Assembly: GCF_022605165.1 (NCBI RefSeq)
Contig: NC_063068.1
Location: 4,154,001-4,218,000 of the forward strand
Source of the DNA: Purpureocillium takamizusanense
Lineage: Eukaryota > Ascomycota > Sordariomycetes > Hypocreales > Ophiocordycipitaceae
DNA length: 64,000 nt
Direction: 5' to 3'
Translations under genes and position numbers: made by a program
Notes under the pieces: generated by a model
Database searches by the model: none
The model's input: only the letters and a program-made list of their open reading frames with translations
What the model was told of the DNA's origin: nothing
Part shown: positions 23,080-34,163 of the stretch, in pieces
How the letters are laid out: every line of letters begins with the position of its first letter
Position numbering within the stretch: the stretch's first letter is position 1

Positions 23080-25576
23080 ATGCGCAACCACATCCTTCTT
23101 CTCCTCGGTGGCCTGGTGGCCGGTGGGCTGAGTGCGCCGGCCGTCTCGCACGGCGGCGGTGCCCATGTCCTGCACCAGAAGCGCAGCGACGAGACGCATC
23201 ACGACGTATGGGTCAAGCGGGAACCCGCGGACCCTGCCACCAGGGTTCCGGTCCGCATCGCCCTGAAGCAACGCAACTTGGAGCGAGGCATGGACCTCGT
23301 CTTGGAAGTGTACGTCTGCCGCCGCCGCCGCCGTCATCATAGTCTCTGAACGTTGATCACCCCTTGCCCCCCTCCGGTTGCGTCTGAACCACCCTATGTT
23401 GACGCCAATTGTGCCTCGTCCATACATGTAGGTCTGACCCGACTCACGGATCCGGCAAGTACGGCCAGTGGTACAGCCGCGAGCAAATCATCGACCTCTT
23501 CGCCCCGTCGGACGAATCCATCGTCAAGGTCAGGGAGTGGCTCATCCTATCGGGCGTCGCCGCGGAAACCATCGTCGTGCCTGAGACTAAGGGTTGGGTT
23601 CATTTCGACGCGACAGTCGGCCAGCTTGAGTCACTCGTCAAGGCCGACTACCATTTATACAAGCACATACTGGTCCGCGATGAGGGCGATGACGCTGATC
23701 ACCACCTCGGCACCGACGAATACCACCTACCGGAGGATGTCGCCGCCCACGTCGACTTCATCGTGCCCGGAACTGCCTTTGCGCGGCTCGCCCCGGGCCC
23801 GGGAAAGAGCCTGCGCCGGCGGAAGAGCAGCATGAACGGCAGTGGTGGCAGGCCGCCGTCCCGTCCTCTGCCGCCGGAACTGGAGTCTACTAATCCCGGT
23901 ACGTAACTATGCTCTATTCTCCTCGAGCTGCTGTCATTCCGATGGAACTCTCTTTTTTCCTTTTTGCGAGCGACACTCGGCTCGCGTTGACACTCCTAAC
24001 CCGTTCCTCATCGATATGAAGCCACAGACCCCAAAACTGCTGGTGGTCTTGGTAGTACAGCTAACGAGTATTCTTCATATCTCTGTTAACCAGGCGACTG
24101 TGGGCGCGTGGTCACCCCCGATTGTCTCCGGGCTATGTATAACATCCCCATGGGTAAGCATGCGAACCCGAGCAATAGGCTCGGCATCTTTGAGCTCGAG
24201 GGTGAGTTCTACGTGCAGTCCGACATGGACCGATACGTGAAGAGGTTCGCGCCGTACGTGCCGCAGAATTTTACGCCGGTGGTTTACGAAATCGACGGCA
24301 CTCCCGGGGTGTCGACGGACATTAACAAGGTAAGTAGTTTTTCTCCCTTTGTTTGTTGCTGCCCTTCGGCCCTAGCGGGTGATATGGCTTTGGAGTTTGT
24401 GGAGTGATGGGTGACATAACGGAACGCCGTTGAAGAAGAAAAAGGCCCTGTCTAACTCGAGCTCTAAAATAAGGCCGGCGGCGAATGCATGCTGGATTTT
24501 GAAATGGCCGTCCCTCTCATCTATCCGCAAAGCACGGTCATGTATATGGTCCCCGGCTCGGGCGGCAACAGGACAGGCATCTGGAACCCCTTTCTCGATG
24601 CCATGGACAGTAGCTACTGCAACCGCACGTCACACGGCTACACCGGAGACACGCCAAAAATCGACGGCAGCCGCTCTCGGCAGGACTGCGGGACCGTAGC
24701 ACCGACAAATGTTATTTCCATCTCGTACGGCCTTACCGAGCCTTGGTATCCAGCGAGGTATGGCCCGACTCTCTCCTCTCTATGCCGCCGTCTGCCCCTG
24801 CCCGTACTTACCAATATCATATCCCTAGGTACCTAGAGAGGCAGTGTGACGAGTGGATGAAGCTGGCTCTAGCCGGCACTACCATTCTCCTCGCTAGTGG
24901 TGACGCGGGTGTAGCGGACCCTGGGCTCGAGTGCATGGGCCCAAACCATACAATTTTCATGCCAGACGCGACATGCGACTGCCCCTACATTACGGGCGTC
25001 GGCGGCACTGTCCTACAGGAACATAAGCGGCCGGGAGATAGGGAGGTGGCGACCGAGAGATTCTCCTCGGGCGGCGGCTTTAGCAACATCTACAAGACCC
25101 CAAGCTATCAGCGCCAGGCCGTGCAGGACTATCTCGCCAGGTACCCGCCGGCTTTCCCCTCGTATAGCACCAGTCGCGGCCAGATCCCCAAGAATGGAGG
25201 GGTCTATAATCGTAACGGCCGCGCGTACCCGGACCTATCCGCGACCGGGGACAACGGCGTGGTCGCGGTGGGTGGAGGATTTTTCCTCGGGGCCGGAACC
25301 TCCATGTCGGCGCCCATCGTCGCGGCCATCTTCAACCTCATAAACGAGGAGCGGCTCGCCGCCGGCAAGTCGCCAATCGGCTTCGTCAACCCGGTCCTGT
25401 ACCAGCACCCCGAAATGTTCAACGATGTCCTCGTGGGGTCGCAGCCGCTCGGCGGGCCCTCCAACACGGGGTGCGGCAACAACGGCGGGTTTCACTGTCA
25501 GAAGGGCTGGGATCCCGTCACGGGCATGGGCACACCCAATTACAAGAAGATGCTTGAGGTCTTTATGTCGATCTGA
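23080..25576 (+). CDS. secreted sedolisin-family (S53) serine peptidase with propeptide
   Basis: Acid serine-carboxyl peptidase of the tripeptidyl-peptidase/sedolisin family. Exons: 23080-23309, 23432-23898, 24022-24051 (30 nt), 24094-24329, 24474-24757 and 24829-25576, giving about 664 aa. Residues 1-19 are a signal peptide (HILLLLGGLVAGGLSAP). A pro-kumamolisin propeptide follows (GQWYSREQIIDLFAPS, ending near RLAPGPGKSLRRRKS, a likely processing site). The mature enzyme starts near TPDCLRAMYNIP. Catalytic residues are visible: Glu325 and Asp329 in GGECMLDFE, Asp441 in SGDAG and Ser576 in GTSMSAP. The C-terminal GWDPVTGMGTPNY is the usual calcium-site region. The 30-nt exon is inferred because the flanking introns each have a good branch site and AG, and it keeps frame; without it the flanking exons also join in frame. 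The protein is probably secreted and acts on host or environmental protein. Confidence 0.9.
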
Positions 25577-25597
25577 GGGGACGGGAGGGTTCGTCCA

Positions 25598-25600
<3 letters not shown>

Positions 25601-25629
<29 letters not shown>
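25601..25629. repeat. (TG)n microsatellite
   Basis: Perfect TG dinucleotide run in the probable 3' UTR of the sedolisin gene. Seen directly in the sequence. Confidence 0.9.
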
Positions 25630-26177
25630 CTGAGCCGACCCGGCGACGAGGGCGGTCAAGGCCGAAGGAGGATGAGAGAAGAGCTTGAATGGGATGGACA
25701 AGTGTGGTCGGAGAAGGTGGCTTTTTGCCGTTGACCAGAACATGGACCTGAAGAAGGATGATGCGTCATTGTCGAGAAGACTGCGTGCTTCATATAATGA
25801 TGGTCCTCGTCCCATGGCGATGAAGCTGTTGCACCTTGTGGCGTGAAAATCGTCTCGTGGGCAGCGCGGACGGGTGCTTGCTTGATGGACTCGATCGATG
25901 ATGCTCGCGACCCATAGCAGCACTCCCACCTCGTATACTACTGTACTGTATACTGTACAGTCTACGTAGTATCGTCGTGTACCTACTCAGATCGGATGCG
26001 GGGCGCCTCTCGCGCCGCCGCCGCTCGCATGATGGTGGACAGTGGATGCTACTTTGCGCGCAAGGTAGGTAGTAGTCGTGCGTCCCGTGGGCGGCGTCGG
26101 ATCCGATGGGTTCGGTCGGCGGGCGCTGGCCGTCGCGGCGACCCGCTGCCGGGAGGGACTCCCCGAGCGCCATTAGT

Positions 26178-26217
26178 ACTCAGGTACCTTAGTACCTAGT
26201 AGGTAGGTGGTAAGTAC
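26178..26217. repeat. GTACCTTAGTACCTAG-type palindrome cluster
   Basis: Overlapping GGTACC, AGTACC, CCTAG and GTAGGTAGG units forming imperfect palindromes. The same vocabulary recurs in most gene-free gaps of this window, for example 4537-4557, 27058-27135, 32556-32610 and 42055-42370. Confidence 0.7.
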
Positions 26218-26329
26218 CTTGCGCATCAGACGAAAAAACGTACCAATCGATCAAAATGGCATGTGGTGCATGTGCGTCCATCCTGGGAGATGTCCAGTGC
26301 CGGTGTCGTGTCGGTGGCGCCTGTCCCGT

Positions 26330-26346
26330 GGGGGGGGGGGGGGGGG
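26330..26346. repeat. poly-G run
   Basis: Uninterrupted run of G. Seen directly; its exact length may be affected by sequencing error. Confidence 0.8.
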
Positions 26347-27057
26347 TTCCAGTCGGCAAATCCGCACTTATGTACGGAGTACAGTATACGAACTGAAAGC
26401 ACTACGACCGTGGGCGAGATCTCCTCGGTACTTGGTTGGCGTCAGTGTGTTCCCGAGCCCCCTGGCCCTTGCACTGGTCGGTCATGCTGAAGATCAGAAG
26501 ACCAGACGACGCAGAGCAGAAGAGGGAGGGACAGGTGGCGGGGGCGCAGAACGGTACTGGGGGGAGGGAGAGAGAGAGAGGGCGTGTGCGTGTGTGCGTG
26601 CGTGTGTGTGCGTGTGTGCGTTGCACGATATAAGTTAGTTCAATGACAAGCCAACAAACTTTTGACTCGTATTCGGATCGGAGAGAGAGCAGATAGGCAG
26701 CGGTGCTATGTAGCAGCATTGCGCCGGGCCATACGCAGGTGACTTTCCACGCCAGTAGCAGCACGCAGACCTAACGACCGAGGCCAGGCCGCCAGACAAG
26801 AGGCCTGGCCGGCATACTAAGGTGACAAGACACACCACCACACAGCTGGAGGGGGAGCCGCGCATGCATCCCGCAGTGCGTGCAGCCACGCAGCCACCAC
26901 GTCGGACTGGGGAAAGGGAGGAAGGAAGGACGATGGGCGTCATTGGACACGATGTCACCGACGAAGTGCAGAGAGGCCGTCGTTTGAATTGCGCCGCGCC
27001 GCGAGTGTCGCCCCGAAACGGTATGTGACTGCCTGCATTTGCTCTGGCCACCTGCGT

Positions 27058-27390
27058 ACTAAGGTATTGAGCAGCGACGTACGAAGTAGGTACTTTGTAC
27101 AAAGTACACTTGGCTTGTAAGTTACTTTAGTAACTTACAGTCTCTATCAAGGCAAGGTTAGTACCTGCCTGTATGGGGAGCTGTACCTTAGGCGCGGGGG
27201 CCAAGACGCAGCTGTCGCTCCTGCTGCCCTCTTGATGGCTCCTCCAACTCGCGAGCGCGAGTGCTCACAGCGAGAGACTACGAAGTACCTAGGCAAGACG
27301 ACACCCAGCAGGCGCCACCCACAACCCAAGCACCCACCCGGGGCCAGGCAGCTAAGTTACTAACCTAGGTACCTACCCCTACTAAGTTAG
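27058..27390. repeat. TACCTAGG / GTAC palindrome-rich segment
   Basis: Contains short perfect inverted repeats such as TACTTTGTACAAAGTA (27090-27105) and AAGTTACTTTAGTAACTT (27119-27136), plus CCTAGGTACCTACC at about 27364-27377. No coding frame is associated with it. Confidence 0.65.
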
Positions 27391-28048
27391 TACAAAGCAG
27401 ATGACAGCAGCCTCCGTACCCGCTAATGATTGATCGTGCGCCCGCGTTCGCGCCTGCCGCCTCTGCCCACATCCAATGCCACCCCGCGTTCCATGTGCCA
27501 ATCTTGAAGAGATGGAGATGGATCCTGTCGAGGCCCGCAACTGAGACGGCGGCGTCCCCTCCCGCACTGCACTGCTGCACGGGCTGCACCACCACGCTGC
27601 GCTGCACTGCACGTCCCTGAAGAAGGTACTTACTTAGCCTCCCCCCCCCCCCCCGCGCCTCCTCCACGTCGCCATTTTGGCTTTGACTTTGGGCTTACCC
27701 ATGCTTTATTGCATCCCACTGACGCAAGCTTGTCCCCGTTCTTGAACATCCATCTCCTCACTGCTCTGCAGACCTGCGTCGGCCGATCCGACTCTTGACA
27801 GAAAAAGATACCCAAGCGCCCTCTCCGTCGGCGCCGTCAAATACACTGAAACCCGCCGCCCTTTGGCCAATCGCATCGCAACTGCACAGGAACTTCACCG
27901 TCGCCATGCCCCTCGCGCGACTCTCGCCATCCTACCGTTAAAAACCTCTACGTCGAATCCGTCCCTCCTCCCACCTGGGCACTCCTCGACCTCCGGTGCC
28001 TCTACCGATCACAGTCGAGATCGCTGCTCATTCTTTTGCGCCGCCATC

Positions 28049-30096
28049 ATGGGCCTCGGCATCCTCGAGCCCAAGTCTGGTGAACAAGTGCCCGGTATGC
28101 GCCCCTGGGCCTGGAGAGTCGTCCACTTTTTGTCCGACGCGCTCGTCGTGATCCCCCTCGCTGACCTGGACCGCGTTTCCTTGTGTCAGGAACCACAAGA
28201 TACTTTGATGACCGCGATGGGCCCCAAGAGGTGCGGGAAAACGGAACAGCCCTCAAGTGCGACACCAGCGGCAAGGTTCCCATTATTCTCGTACGCTCTC
28301 CCCCGAACCCGCGCCTCGGCGACAAGCAAGTCCTTCCTCTCGTTTGCTTCTCACACATCCTACAGATCCCCCAGCCATCCGATGATCCCAACGACCCTCT
28401 AAACTGGCCGCTATGGAAGCGCGACCTCATCACCTTCGCTCTCTGCTTTGCCGGCATCCTGGCCACCTCGCTTGGCTCCATTCTCGCCTCCAACACGCTC
28501 GTCATTAGCACCGAATTCGTCGTTTCCCTGACAAAGACTGCCGTCCTCACCGGCTATTTCTTACTCGGCGCTGGCATCGCAGCCACCTTTTTCGTCCCGT
28601 CGGGTCGCGTCTGGGGCAAGCGCCACCTCTTCCTCATCGGCATCGTAATCTGCATCGCATCGAGCGTCTGGGCCGGCGCGGGGGGCACAAACTACAACAG
28701 CATGGCCGCCGCGAGGGCCTTCCAGGGCGTAGGCGCCGCTCCTTTCGAGAGCCTTCTTAATGCCGCCGTCGGCGACCTCTATTTTGTGCATCAGCGAGGC
28801 CTCCGCATGGCCTTCACCAACCTGGCCGTCTTTGGCGGAGCCTTTTTGACGCCCGTCTTCGTCGGCAAAATCACCGAACAGCTGGGTTGGGAGTGGAGCT
28901 TTTACTTCGTTGCCATCTTCATGGCCCTGACTCTGCCGGTCGTGTTCCTCTTCTGTCCGGAACCAGCCTACCGTCGAGACTATAGGCTCAACATTGACGA
29001 AAACACGTCGGACGAAGTCAAGCTGAACCCGGCGCCCGCTTCGGCCAATTCTTCGTCGGGCGCTGGGGGCCCAGACGGGTCCTACGCCCCCGTTTCGGAA
29101 AAGCAGCCTGGTTTTGTCTTGTTCCCGACGTCTCGGGAAATGCAACCCCTGGGTCATGCCCAAACACCCAAGAAATCGTTTATCCAGTCCCTTTCCCTAT
29201 TCGACGGAAGAAAGACAGATGAGCGCTATTGGGTGCTCCTCCTCCGCCCCTTCCCACTCATCATGAACCCGGCCTTTATCTGGGGTTGCCTTATACAAGG
29301 GGCCATGATCGGGTGGACTATTTTCATCGCAGTCCTCAACGCCATTGTCTTCATCGGCCCGCCATATTGGTGGGGTGAGGTCAAGGCCGGATACACATAC
29401 ACAGCCCCGTTCGTAGGGGCCGTTGGCGGCTTCATCGTCTGCGGTCTCCTCGCTGACAGCAGCGTCAGGGTGCTCACAAAGCTCAACAAGGGAATATACG
29501 AGCCCGAATTTCGCATCTTCCTCGTGCTCCCCATGCTCATCGCGGGCGGCATTGGGCTCTATGGCTTTGGCATCACGGCCCAGAACATCATGTCGGGCCA
29601 GTTCACCTATATTGTGCCGCTCATCTTCTTTGCGTTCGAAGTGGCGGGCATGGTCATTGGCACCGTGGCCAGCTCGCTGTACATTGTGGACGCATACCGT
29701 GAGTCGTGTCCCCCCTGCGAGCGCCACGGCTACTCTCTGACGCGAGAATTACAGGAAGCATGACGGTCGAGGGGTTCACCCTGATGATCATATTCAAGAA
29801 CATCTTCAGCTTCATCCTGACGTGGTACGCTTACGACTGGATCACCCACGGAGGCATCAAGAGCGTCTTCGTCATCGTCGCGTCCGTACAGGTGGGCATT
29901 TGCCTGCTAAGCATCCCCATGTGTAAGTTTTGCCACCAACGACCCCCCCCCCCCCCTAAACCCCCTCTCTTGGCGCTGGCTCCTTGTCTGGCACCACACA
30001 TCACGTTGCTAACTTTGCCTTGCAGACATATATGGAAAGCGTGTCAGGGCATATTTTCACCACCACGACGTCCAGGCCATTTGCGGGCTGCGATGA
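28049..30096 (+). CDS. MFS transporter, DHA1-like
   Basis: Plasma-membrane transporter of the major facilitator superfamily. Exons 28049-28094, 28190-28290, 28366-29698, 29755-29922 and 30026-30096 give 572 aa. The N-terminal cytosolic part carries the fungal signature DDPNDPLNWPLWKRD just before the first membrane segment (ITFALCFAGILATSLGSIL). About twelve hydrophobic segments can be counted. The intracellular motif between TM2 and TM3 is partly kept (GRVWGKRHLFL). The central loop (about residues 275-345) is long and Ser/Gly-rich. The last exon adds YIYGKRVRAYFHHHDV and a short cytosolic tail. The substrate cannot be told; relatives export drugs or take up polyamines and other small cations. 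It converges on the phosphatase-like gene. Confidence 0.88.
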
Positions 30097-30580
30097 TGCT
30101 GATACCCGTCCTTCGTCTCTTCTTTTGGCGTTGTATTCCTCTCTCTGTTCAATCCGCGCATCTCGTCGGAAACCACGGTGTTTAGGGGTCATGAAGAATG
30201 ATGTGATTTTAGTCTGGTGCTTTCGGGGGTACAGTAAGACGGGCAACTGCGATAGGCGGCAGGGTGCTAGGCGCGCGGGATATAACGAGGGCATCCAAGT
30301 AATGTTCACTATGCTGGCACACGCGAACGTGTATTGACTACAGCCTGGTGGGAGAGTAGGTCGAGTTCATCATGGCCCGTTAATCATGTCCATTGAGTGG
30401 TATCAGAATTGAAACGAAGCAAAACCAAAAAGAAAAGACACCAAACCCCCCTTTGTCCCGTCACTGCGACCGCTTTTGTCGAGACGGCCGACGCCCATGT
30501 ACGCTGCCAAGTTGCCAGTTCCACTCCTCCTAGCTTCGCCGAGCAAGGTCATGATCCAATCTTCTTCCGCGGTCCGTTTT
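30097..30580. other. convergent intergenic region, MFS transporter / phosphatase-like gene
   Basis: About 480 bp between two stop codons. It is read as back-to-back 3' UTRs. Nothing else was recognised in it. Confidence 0.5.
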
Positions 30581-32110
30581 TCAGGAAGACTTGACTCCGC
30601 CGGCCTCGCTGACCTCTCCGCTGCGACGAGCACCGGCCAGTGTCGACTTCTTGACAAGGCGCAGGCCGCCAATGGCCATGACGAGGGCCTGGATGCCGAG
30701 GATGACGACGAGGGTCACGAGGGCGCCGATGACGCCGGCGACGGGCTTGCTGACGCCGCCGCTGCCAGAGCCCGTTGAGTTTTGGGCCACGTCACCACCC
30801 GAGCCCGTCGAGTTGGAGGCGCACTTGCCGTCGGTGTTTCCGCAAAGCTGGCACCAGTGCTGGGTATCCGAAATGGCAAACTTGGACATGCCAGTCTTGA
30901 AGTCGTTCCAAGAGAGCGTGTCCTTGTCCTGGCCGAAGAGGGGGAAGGTCTTGATGCCCTTTTCCGCGGCAGTGCCATTGGCGAAGAGGAAGCGGACGCT
31001 GATGTCGTCGGCCTTGGGCTTGGCATCCGTGGAAGTGGTGACGAGCTCAAAGGTCATGCTGGAGGCGTAGTCGCAAATGCCGTAGAAGTCGGGCGAGGCC
31101 TTGGGCAGCTGAGCGAGTCCGAAAAAGGCCATGAAGGTGCCATAGGCGCCGAATTGCGCGTTGAACTTTGGGGTGGACGACTTGCCGTCGACGATGGGCT
31201 GGAGGGCGTCCATGATCTGGCCGGCGAGGACGGATCCCGCAATGGCACGGACGGGGTCGCTCGAGTTGTAGGCGAGGTTCCACTCGTGGACGGACGCGAG
31301 GTTGTAGAGACGCGCGAGGGTCTCCTTGGTGAGAAGCTTGTTGTCGGAGATGGACGAGTTGTGAATGGTGGCGACGTTGATCAAGTCAAAGACTGGGAAG
31401 AAACGGTAAGTACATGATGGACAAGACGTGACATTGGACAGGCCAAGTCGTGGGGGGGCAAACGTACTCGTGTAGCCATTCTTGAAGTTGGTGGCATCGG
31501 GGCCGTAGGTGCCCTTGATAACGGGCAGCAGGCTTTGGTAAAAGTCCTTGGTATCGTCGTACGTCTGCTTGTAGTCGGGCGAGGTGAAGTAGTTGTTGGA
31601 GCTGACGACGGCGTTGCCGCATCCGCTGCCGCCCTGGAGCCAGGCGTTGCTCTCGGCCTTGTTGCTGGTGGCGGCATCGCTGACGGAGTCGATGGGGATG
31701 TACTGGTAGCCGTTGAGGGGCGCCTTGACCTTGGTGCCGTTTGCGAGGACCTCGAGCGAGTCGGTGGGTGGGTAGAGGCCTTGGAGGAAGGTGAGGGCAG
31801 AGTTGTGGAGGACGGCGTCCTTGGGCGAGGTGACCTCGAGCTGGGAAAGCACGGCGGTCTCGGCGCTCAGGCCGGCGACGCGAAAGTCGGCGTCGGACGA
31901 AACGTAGCGGGAGCGGTAGAAGGCGCCCGACGAGTGGACCTCGTCGGCGCCGAGGGCCGTGAGGTTGACGGGAGCCCAGGCCTTGGCGGTGCGGTCGCCG
32001 TGGCGGTGGAAGACGTAGACGCCGAGGATGCGCTCGCTGCCGGCTGCTGAGACGACGGCGTTGCTTGCCAAGGCCGAGAGGCTGGCGGCGACGAGCAGCT
32101 TGGAGTGCAT
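30581..32110 (-). CDS. histidine-acid-phosphatase-like protein, secreted and C-terminally membrane-anchored
   Basis: Histidine phosphatase superfamily, branch 2. Spliced as 32110-31468 and 31392-30581, giving 484 aa. Residues 1-23 are a signal peptide. The nucleophile motif RHGDRT lies at 36-41. Several N-glycosylation sequons are visible (NLT, NGT, NSS, NST). A hydrophobic segment near the C-terminus (VAGVIGALVTLVVILGIQALVMAI) followed by basic residues predicts a type I membrane anchor. The 75-nt intron (31393-31467, GTACGT...CAG) has a length divisible by three and no in-frame stop, so the unspliced frame also reads through; splicing joins NGYT to IFDLINVATIHN, which fits the family better. 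The HD proton-donor dipeptide usual in active members is not visible; FGAYGTFMAFFGL sits where it is expected. Activity is therefore uncertain. Confidence 0.85.
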   Translation of the reverse strand: MHSKLLVAASLSALASNAVVSAAGSERILGVYVFHRHGDRTAKAWAPVNLTALGADEVHSSGAFYRSRYVSSDADFRVAGLSAETAVLSQLEVTSPKDAVLHNSALTFLQGLYPPTDSLEVLANGTKVKAPLNGYQYIPIDSVSDAATSNKAESNAWLQGGSGCGNAVVSSNNYFTSPDYKQTYDDTKDFYQSLLPVIKGTYGPDATNFKNGYTSTFAPPRLGLSNVTSCPSCTYRFFPVFDLINVATIHNSSISDNKLLTKETLARLYNLASVHEWNLAYNSSDPVRAIAGSVLAGQIMDALQPIVDGKSSTPKFNAQFGAYGTFMAFFGLAQLPKASPDFYGICDYASSMTFELVTTSTDAKPKADDISVRFLFANGTAAEKGIKTFPLFGQDKDTLSWNDFKTGMSKFAISDTQHWCQLCGNTDGKCASNSTGSGGDVAQNSTGSGSGGVSKPVAGVIGALVTLVVILGIQALVMAIGGLRLVKKSTLAGARRSGEVSEAGGVKSS

Positions 32111-34163
32111 GACTGTCGGGGGGGGGGGGGGTTCGCAGCAGTGGCTGTGTGATAAGAGTGACTTGGGGGTAGTTACTAGTTAAGGTATGGACTACCTTGA
32201 TACTATGCGTGCGGGGGAGGGGAAGCCTGAGGTCTGGTTGATGAATTGACTTTTTCTCTTTTCCCAAGGGTGTGTAGAGAACCAGTGTCGGGGGTATCGC
32301 TAGGTAGCCAGCGGCAACACTCGACACCCAGGTCAGAGAAGAGAAGCCGGAGAAGAGTCGGGATCAGAGCAGCAGAGAAGGGGGAGAATGGGGGACGGGA
32401 GGAGCCCATGATAAATACTAACTCTTGGTCGCGGCCCGGTCGGCCGAGCTGCGGTGCGCCGGGGAGCGAGATGCGTGAAAATGTAGTACCTAAAGCAGGT
32501 AAGGTAGCTTCCCCGCCCACGCCCCGGAAGTTCCTTCCACTTGCGTCGCCCATATAACTACCTAGTACTAGAGTAGGTAGGTACGTACGTCGTACGAAGT
32601 ACCTGTGGTGGTGTTGGTGGAGGGCGGCCGACTCCCCGCAGCGCAGCGGCCACACCACCTCTGAGGTGCCATGAAATGTCTTGACAGCACTTAGCTGGAA
32701 CGTGGACTTGCTCGCTGCTCAGAGTACGAAGAACGATATTACACTCGGTCCATTACATACCTACCTAGTACCTAGTACCTAAGGACATAAGATGCCTCAG
32801 GTACTAAGCTAGGTATCTTGTAAAGTACCTGGACAGGTTAGTAGTACTTTGTAATACCGGGTCCCTTCCAGAGGGCCCCCGCGTGGGTCGGTCGCGCCTG
32901 ACGCTGTGGGGGCAGCTGGAGATGCTCGGCATGGATTGATGGCATGGCCCGTCCGTTTCTCTCCGTCCATTCTCCTCCCCCTCGCACACATATACGTACA
33001 TATTGGTTGACGGTTGGCTCAGGCTCAGGAGCCGAACCGATCTGAACCCGCTTCTGGGCTACTATGGATTCTCATTTCTCCCGAGGACGGCATGGCTTCC
33101 CCAGACTCCATCCATCACCCCCGCGCGGCACGTCGCAACCTCCGATTCTGCAGAGGCGATTGTTGGCAACCACAGAGCCTGCATCCTGCCTTGACAAAAT
33201 GGCCAACGGAAACGGAGCAACGCGCCACTGTCCGAGATACATGCAGTATGCCCCGACGCCATGGTGGCGAGAACGTGACCAGCGCCTATTCGTACAGCAA
33301 GGGCGCTTCAGGGCCCGTCTGTCGCTCGCTGCAAGTCGGCCTCAATCCATGGATGCATCTCCGAGGAACCTGCAATAACCGGACCATCGCCCCAGGATAG
33401 CCAAGATAATGCCATCTGCCCAGATAGCGAGTTCCGCGCATCAAGCCACAGTCACGCTATCGGGTGGGGTTGCCGGGGGCCGCCATGCCGCCCTGACCTG
33501 CCACGCAGGAGGGCGCCGGTTCCCAGCGGACGGCGCCGATTGACTCGTCGCTCCAAAGCCGGCCCCGTTTTCGACGGCAGCATGATGGCTGGCCGGAGTG
33601 GGAACGAGGCGCCAGTTCACCCACACAACCACAAGGCTGGTCCACCCAGGCACCCAGTTGCCAGGCCGGGCTGCCCACGGCGGCCGTCGGCAGGATGCGA
33701 GCTGGCCCCTCGGAGACTGGCTGATGGGTTGCCGTCGCACACACCGAACACGACAGCGGTGGAGTCGTCGAGCCCCCAAAGGGCGCCGGATGCCATGCCA
33801 AATCTAGAGGACCGCAGTGTCATACTGAGAGTCCCATAGGGCCCCCTCATTGTCCATGTGCGCGACTTTCAACGACAGCCCCGAGGACCGATGGAGAAGC
33901 TACGGAGGGCGGCTGGTCCTCAGAGCGGACCTTGGAATCCGACCCTGGCGTCGCATCGGAAGCTTCGCATGCCGTACAGTAGTATCGGTAAACATGTCCG
34001 CATGGCGCCCGTCTTGTTCGGCAGAACAAAAAAAAAAGCTTCGCCTGCCATTACTTGACCAGATGCAATGGCCTGCCGTTTTCCAATTAAAAAGAAGTAC
34101 AATCCGCTCCTTGCCCCACACTAGGATCCTGCCATGCATGCCCTTGTGGTTTCGCTCCCCGCA
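32111..34163. other. intergenic region, no supported gene
   Basis: About 2.05 kb between the phosphatase-like gene start and the stop of the next minus-strand gene. The first kilobase is dense in TACCTAGTACC motifs (32556-32610 and 32755-32850). The second kilobase has ORFs of 100-130 codons on both strands with no recognisable content. A poly-G run near 32119-32130 lies just upstream of the phosphatase-like start codon. Confidence 0.5.
32556..32850. repeat. TACCTAGTACC motif cluster
   Basis: Two dense patches (32556-32610 and 32755-32850) of TACCTAG, AGTACCTA, GGTAGGTAC and GTACGTAC units, partly palindromic, upstream of the phosphatase-like gene. Seen directly in the sequence. Confidence 0.7.

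Larger units (their letters stand above)
25577..28048. other. intergenic region rich in microsatellites and TACCTAGG motifs
   Basis: About 2.5 kb with no supported gene. It has a (TG)n run right after the protease stop, a poly-G run near 26330, a GTGT/GCGT-rich patch near 26581-26625, a poly-C run near 27641, and many GGTACCT/TACCTAG motifs. ORFs on both strands are low complexity. The right end is CT-rich and is probably the MFS gene leader. Confidence 0.5.

Noticed and set aside
31386..32327. 313-codon open frame on the minus strand overlapping the phosphatase-like gene in another frame
   Set aside because: It is an Arg/Pro-rich shadow of the real frame, which carries a signal peptide and RHGDRT.
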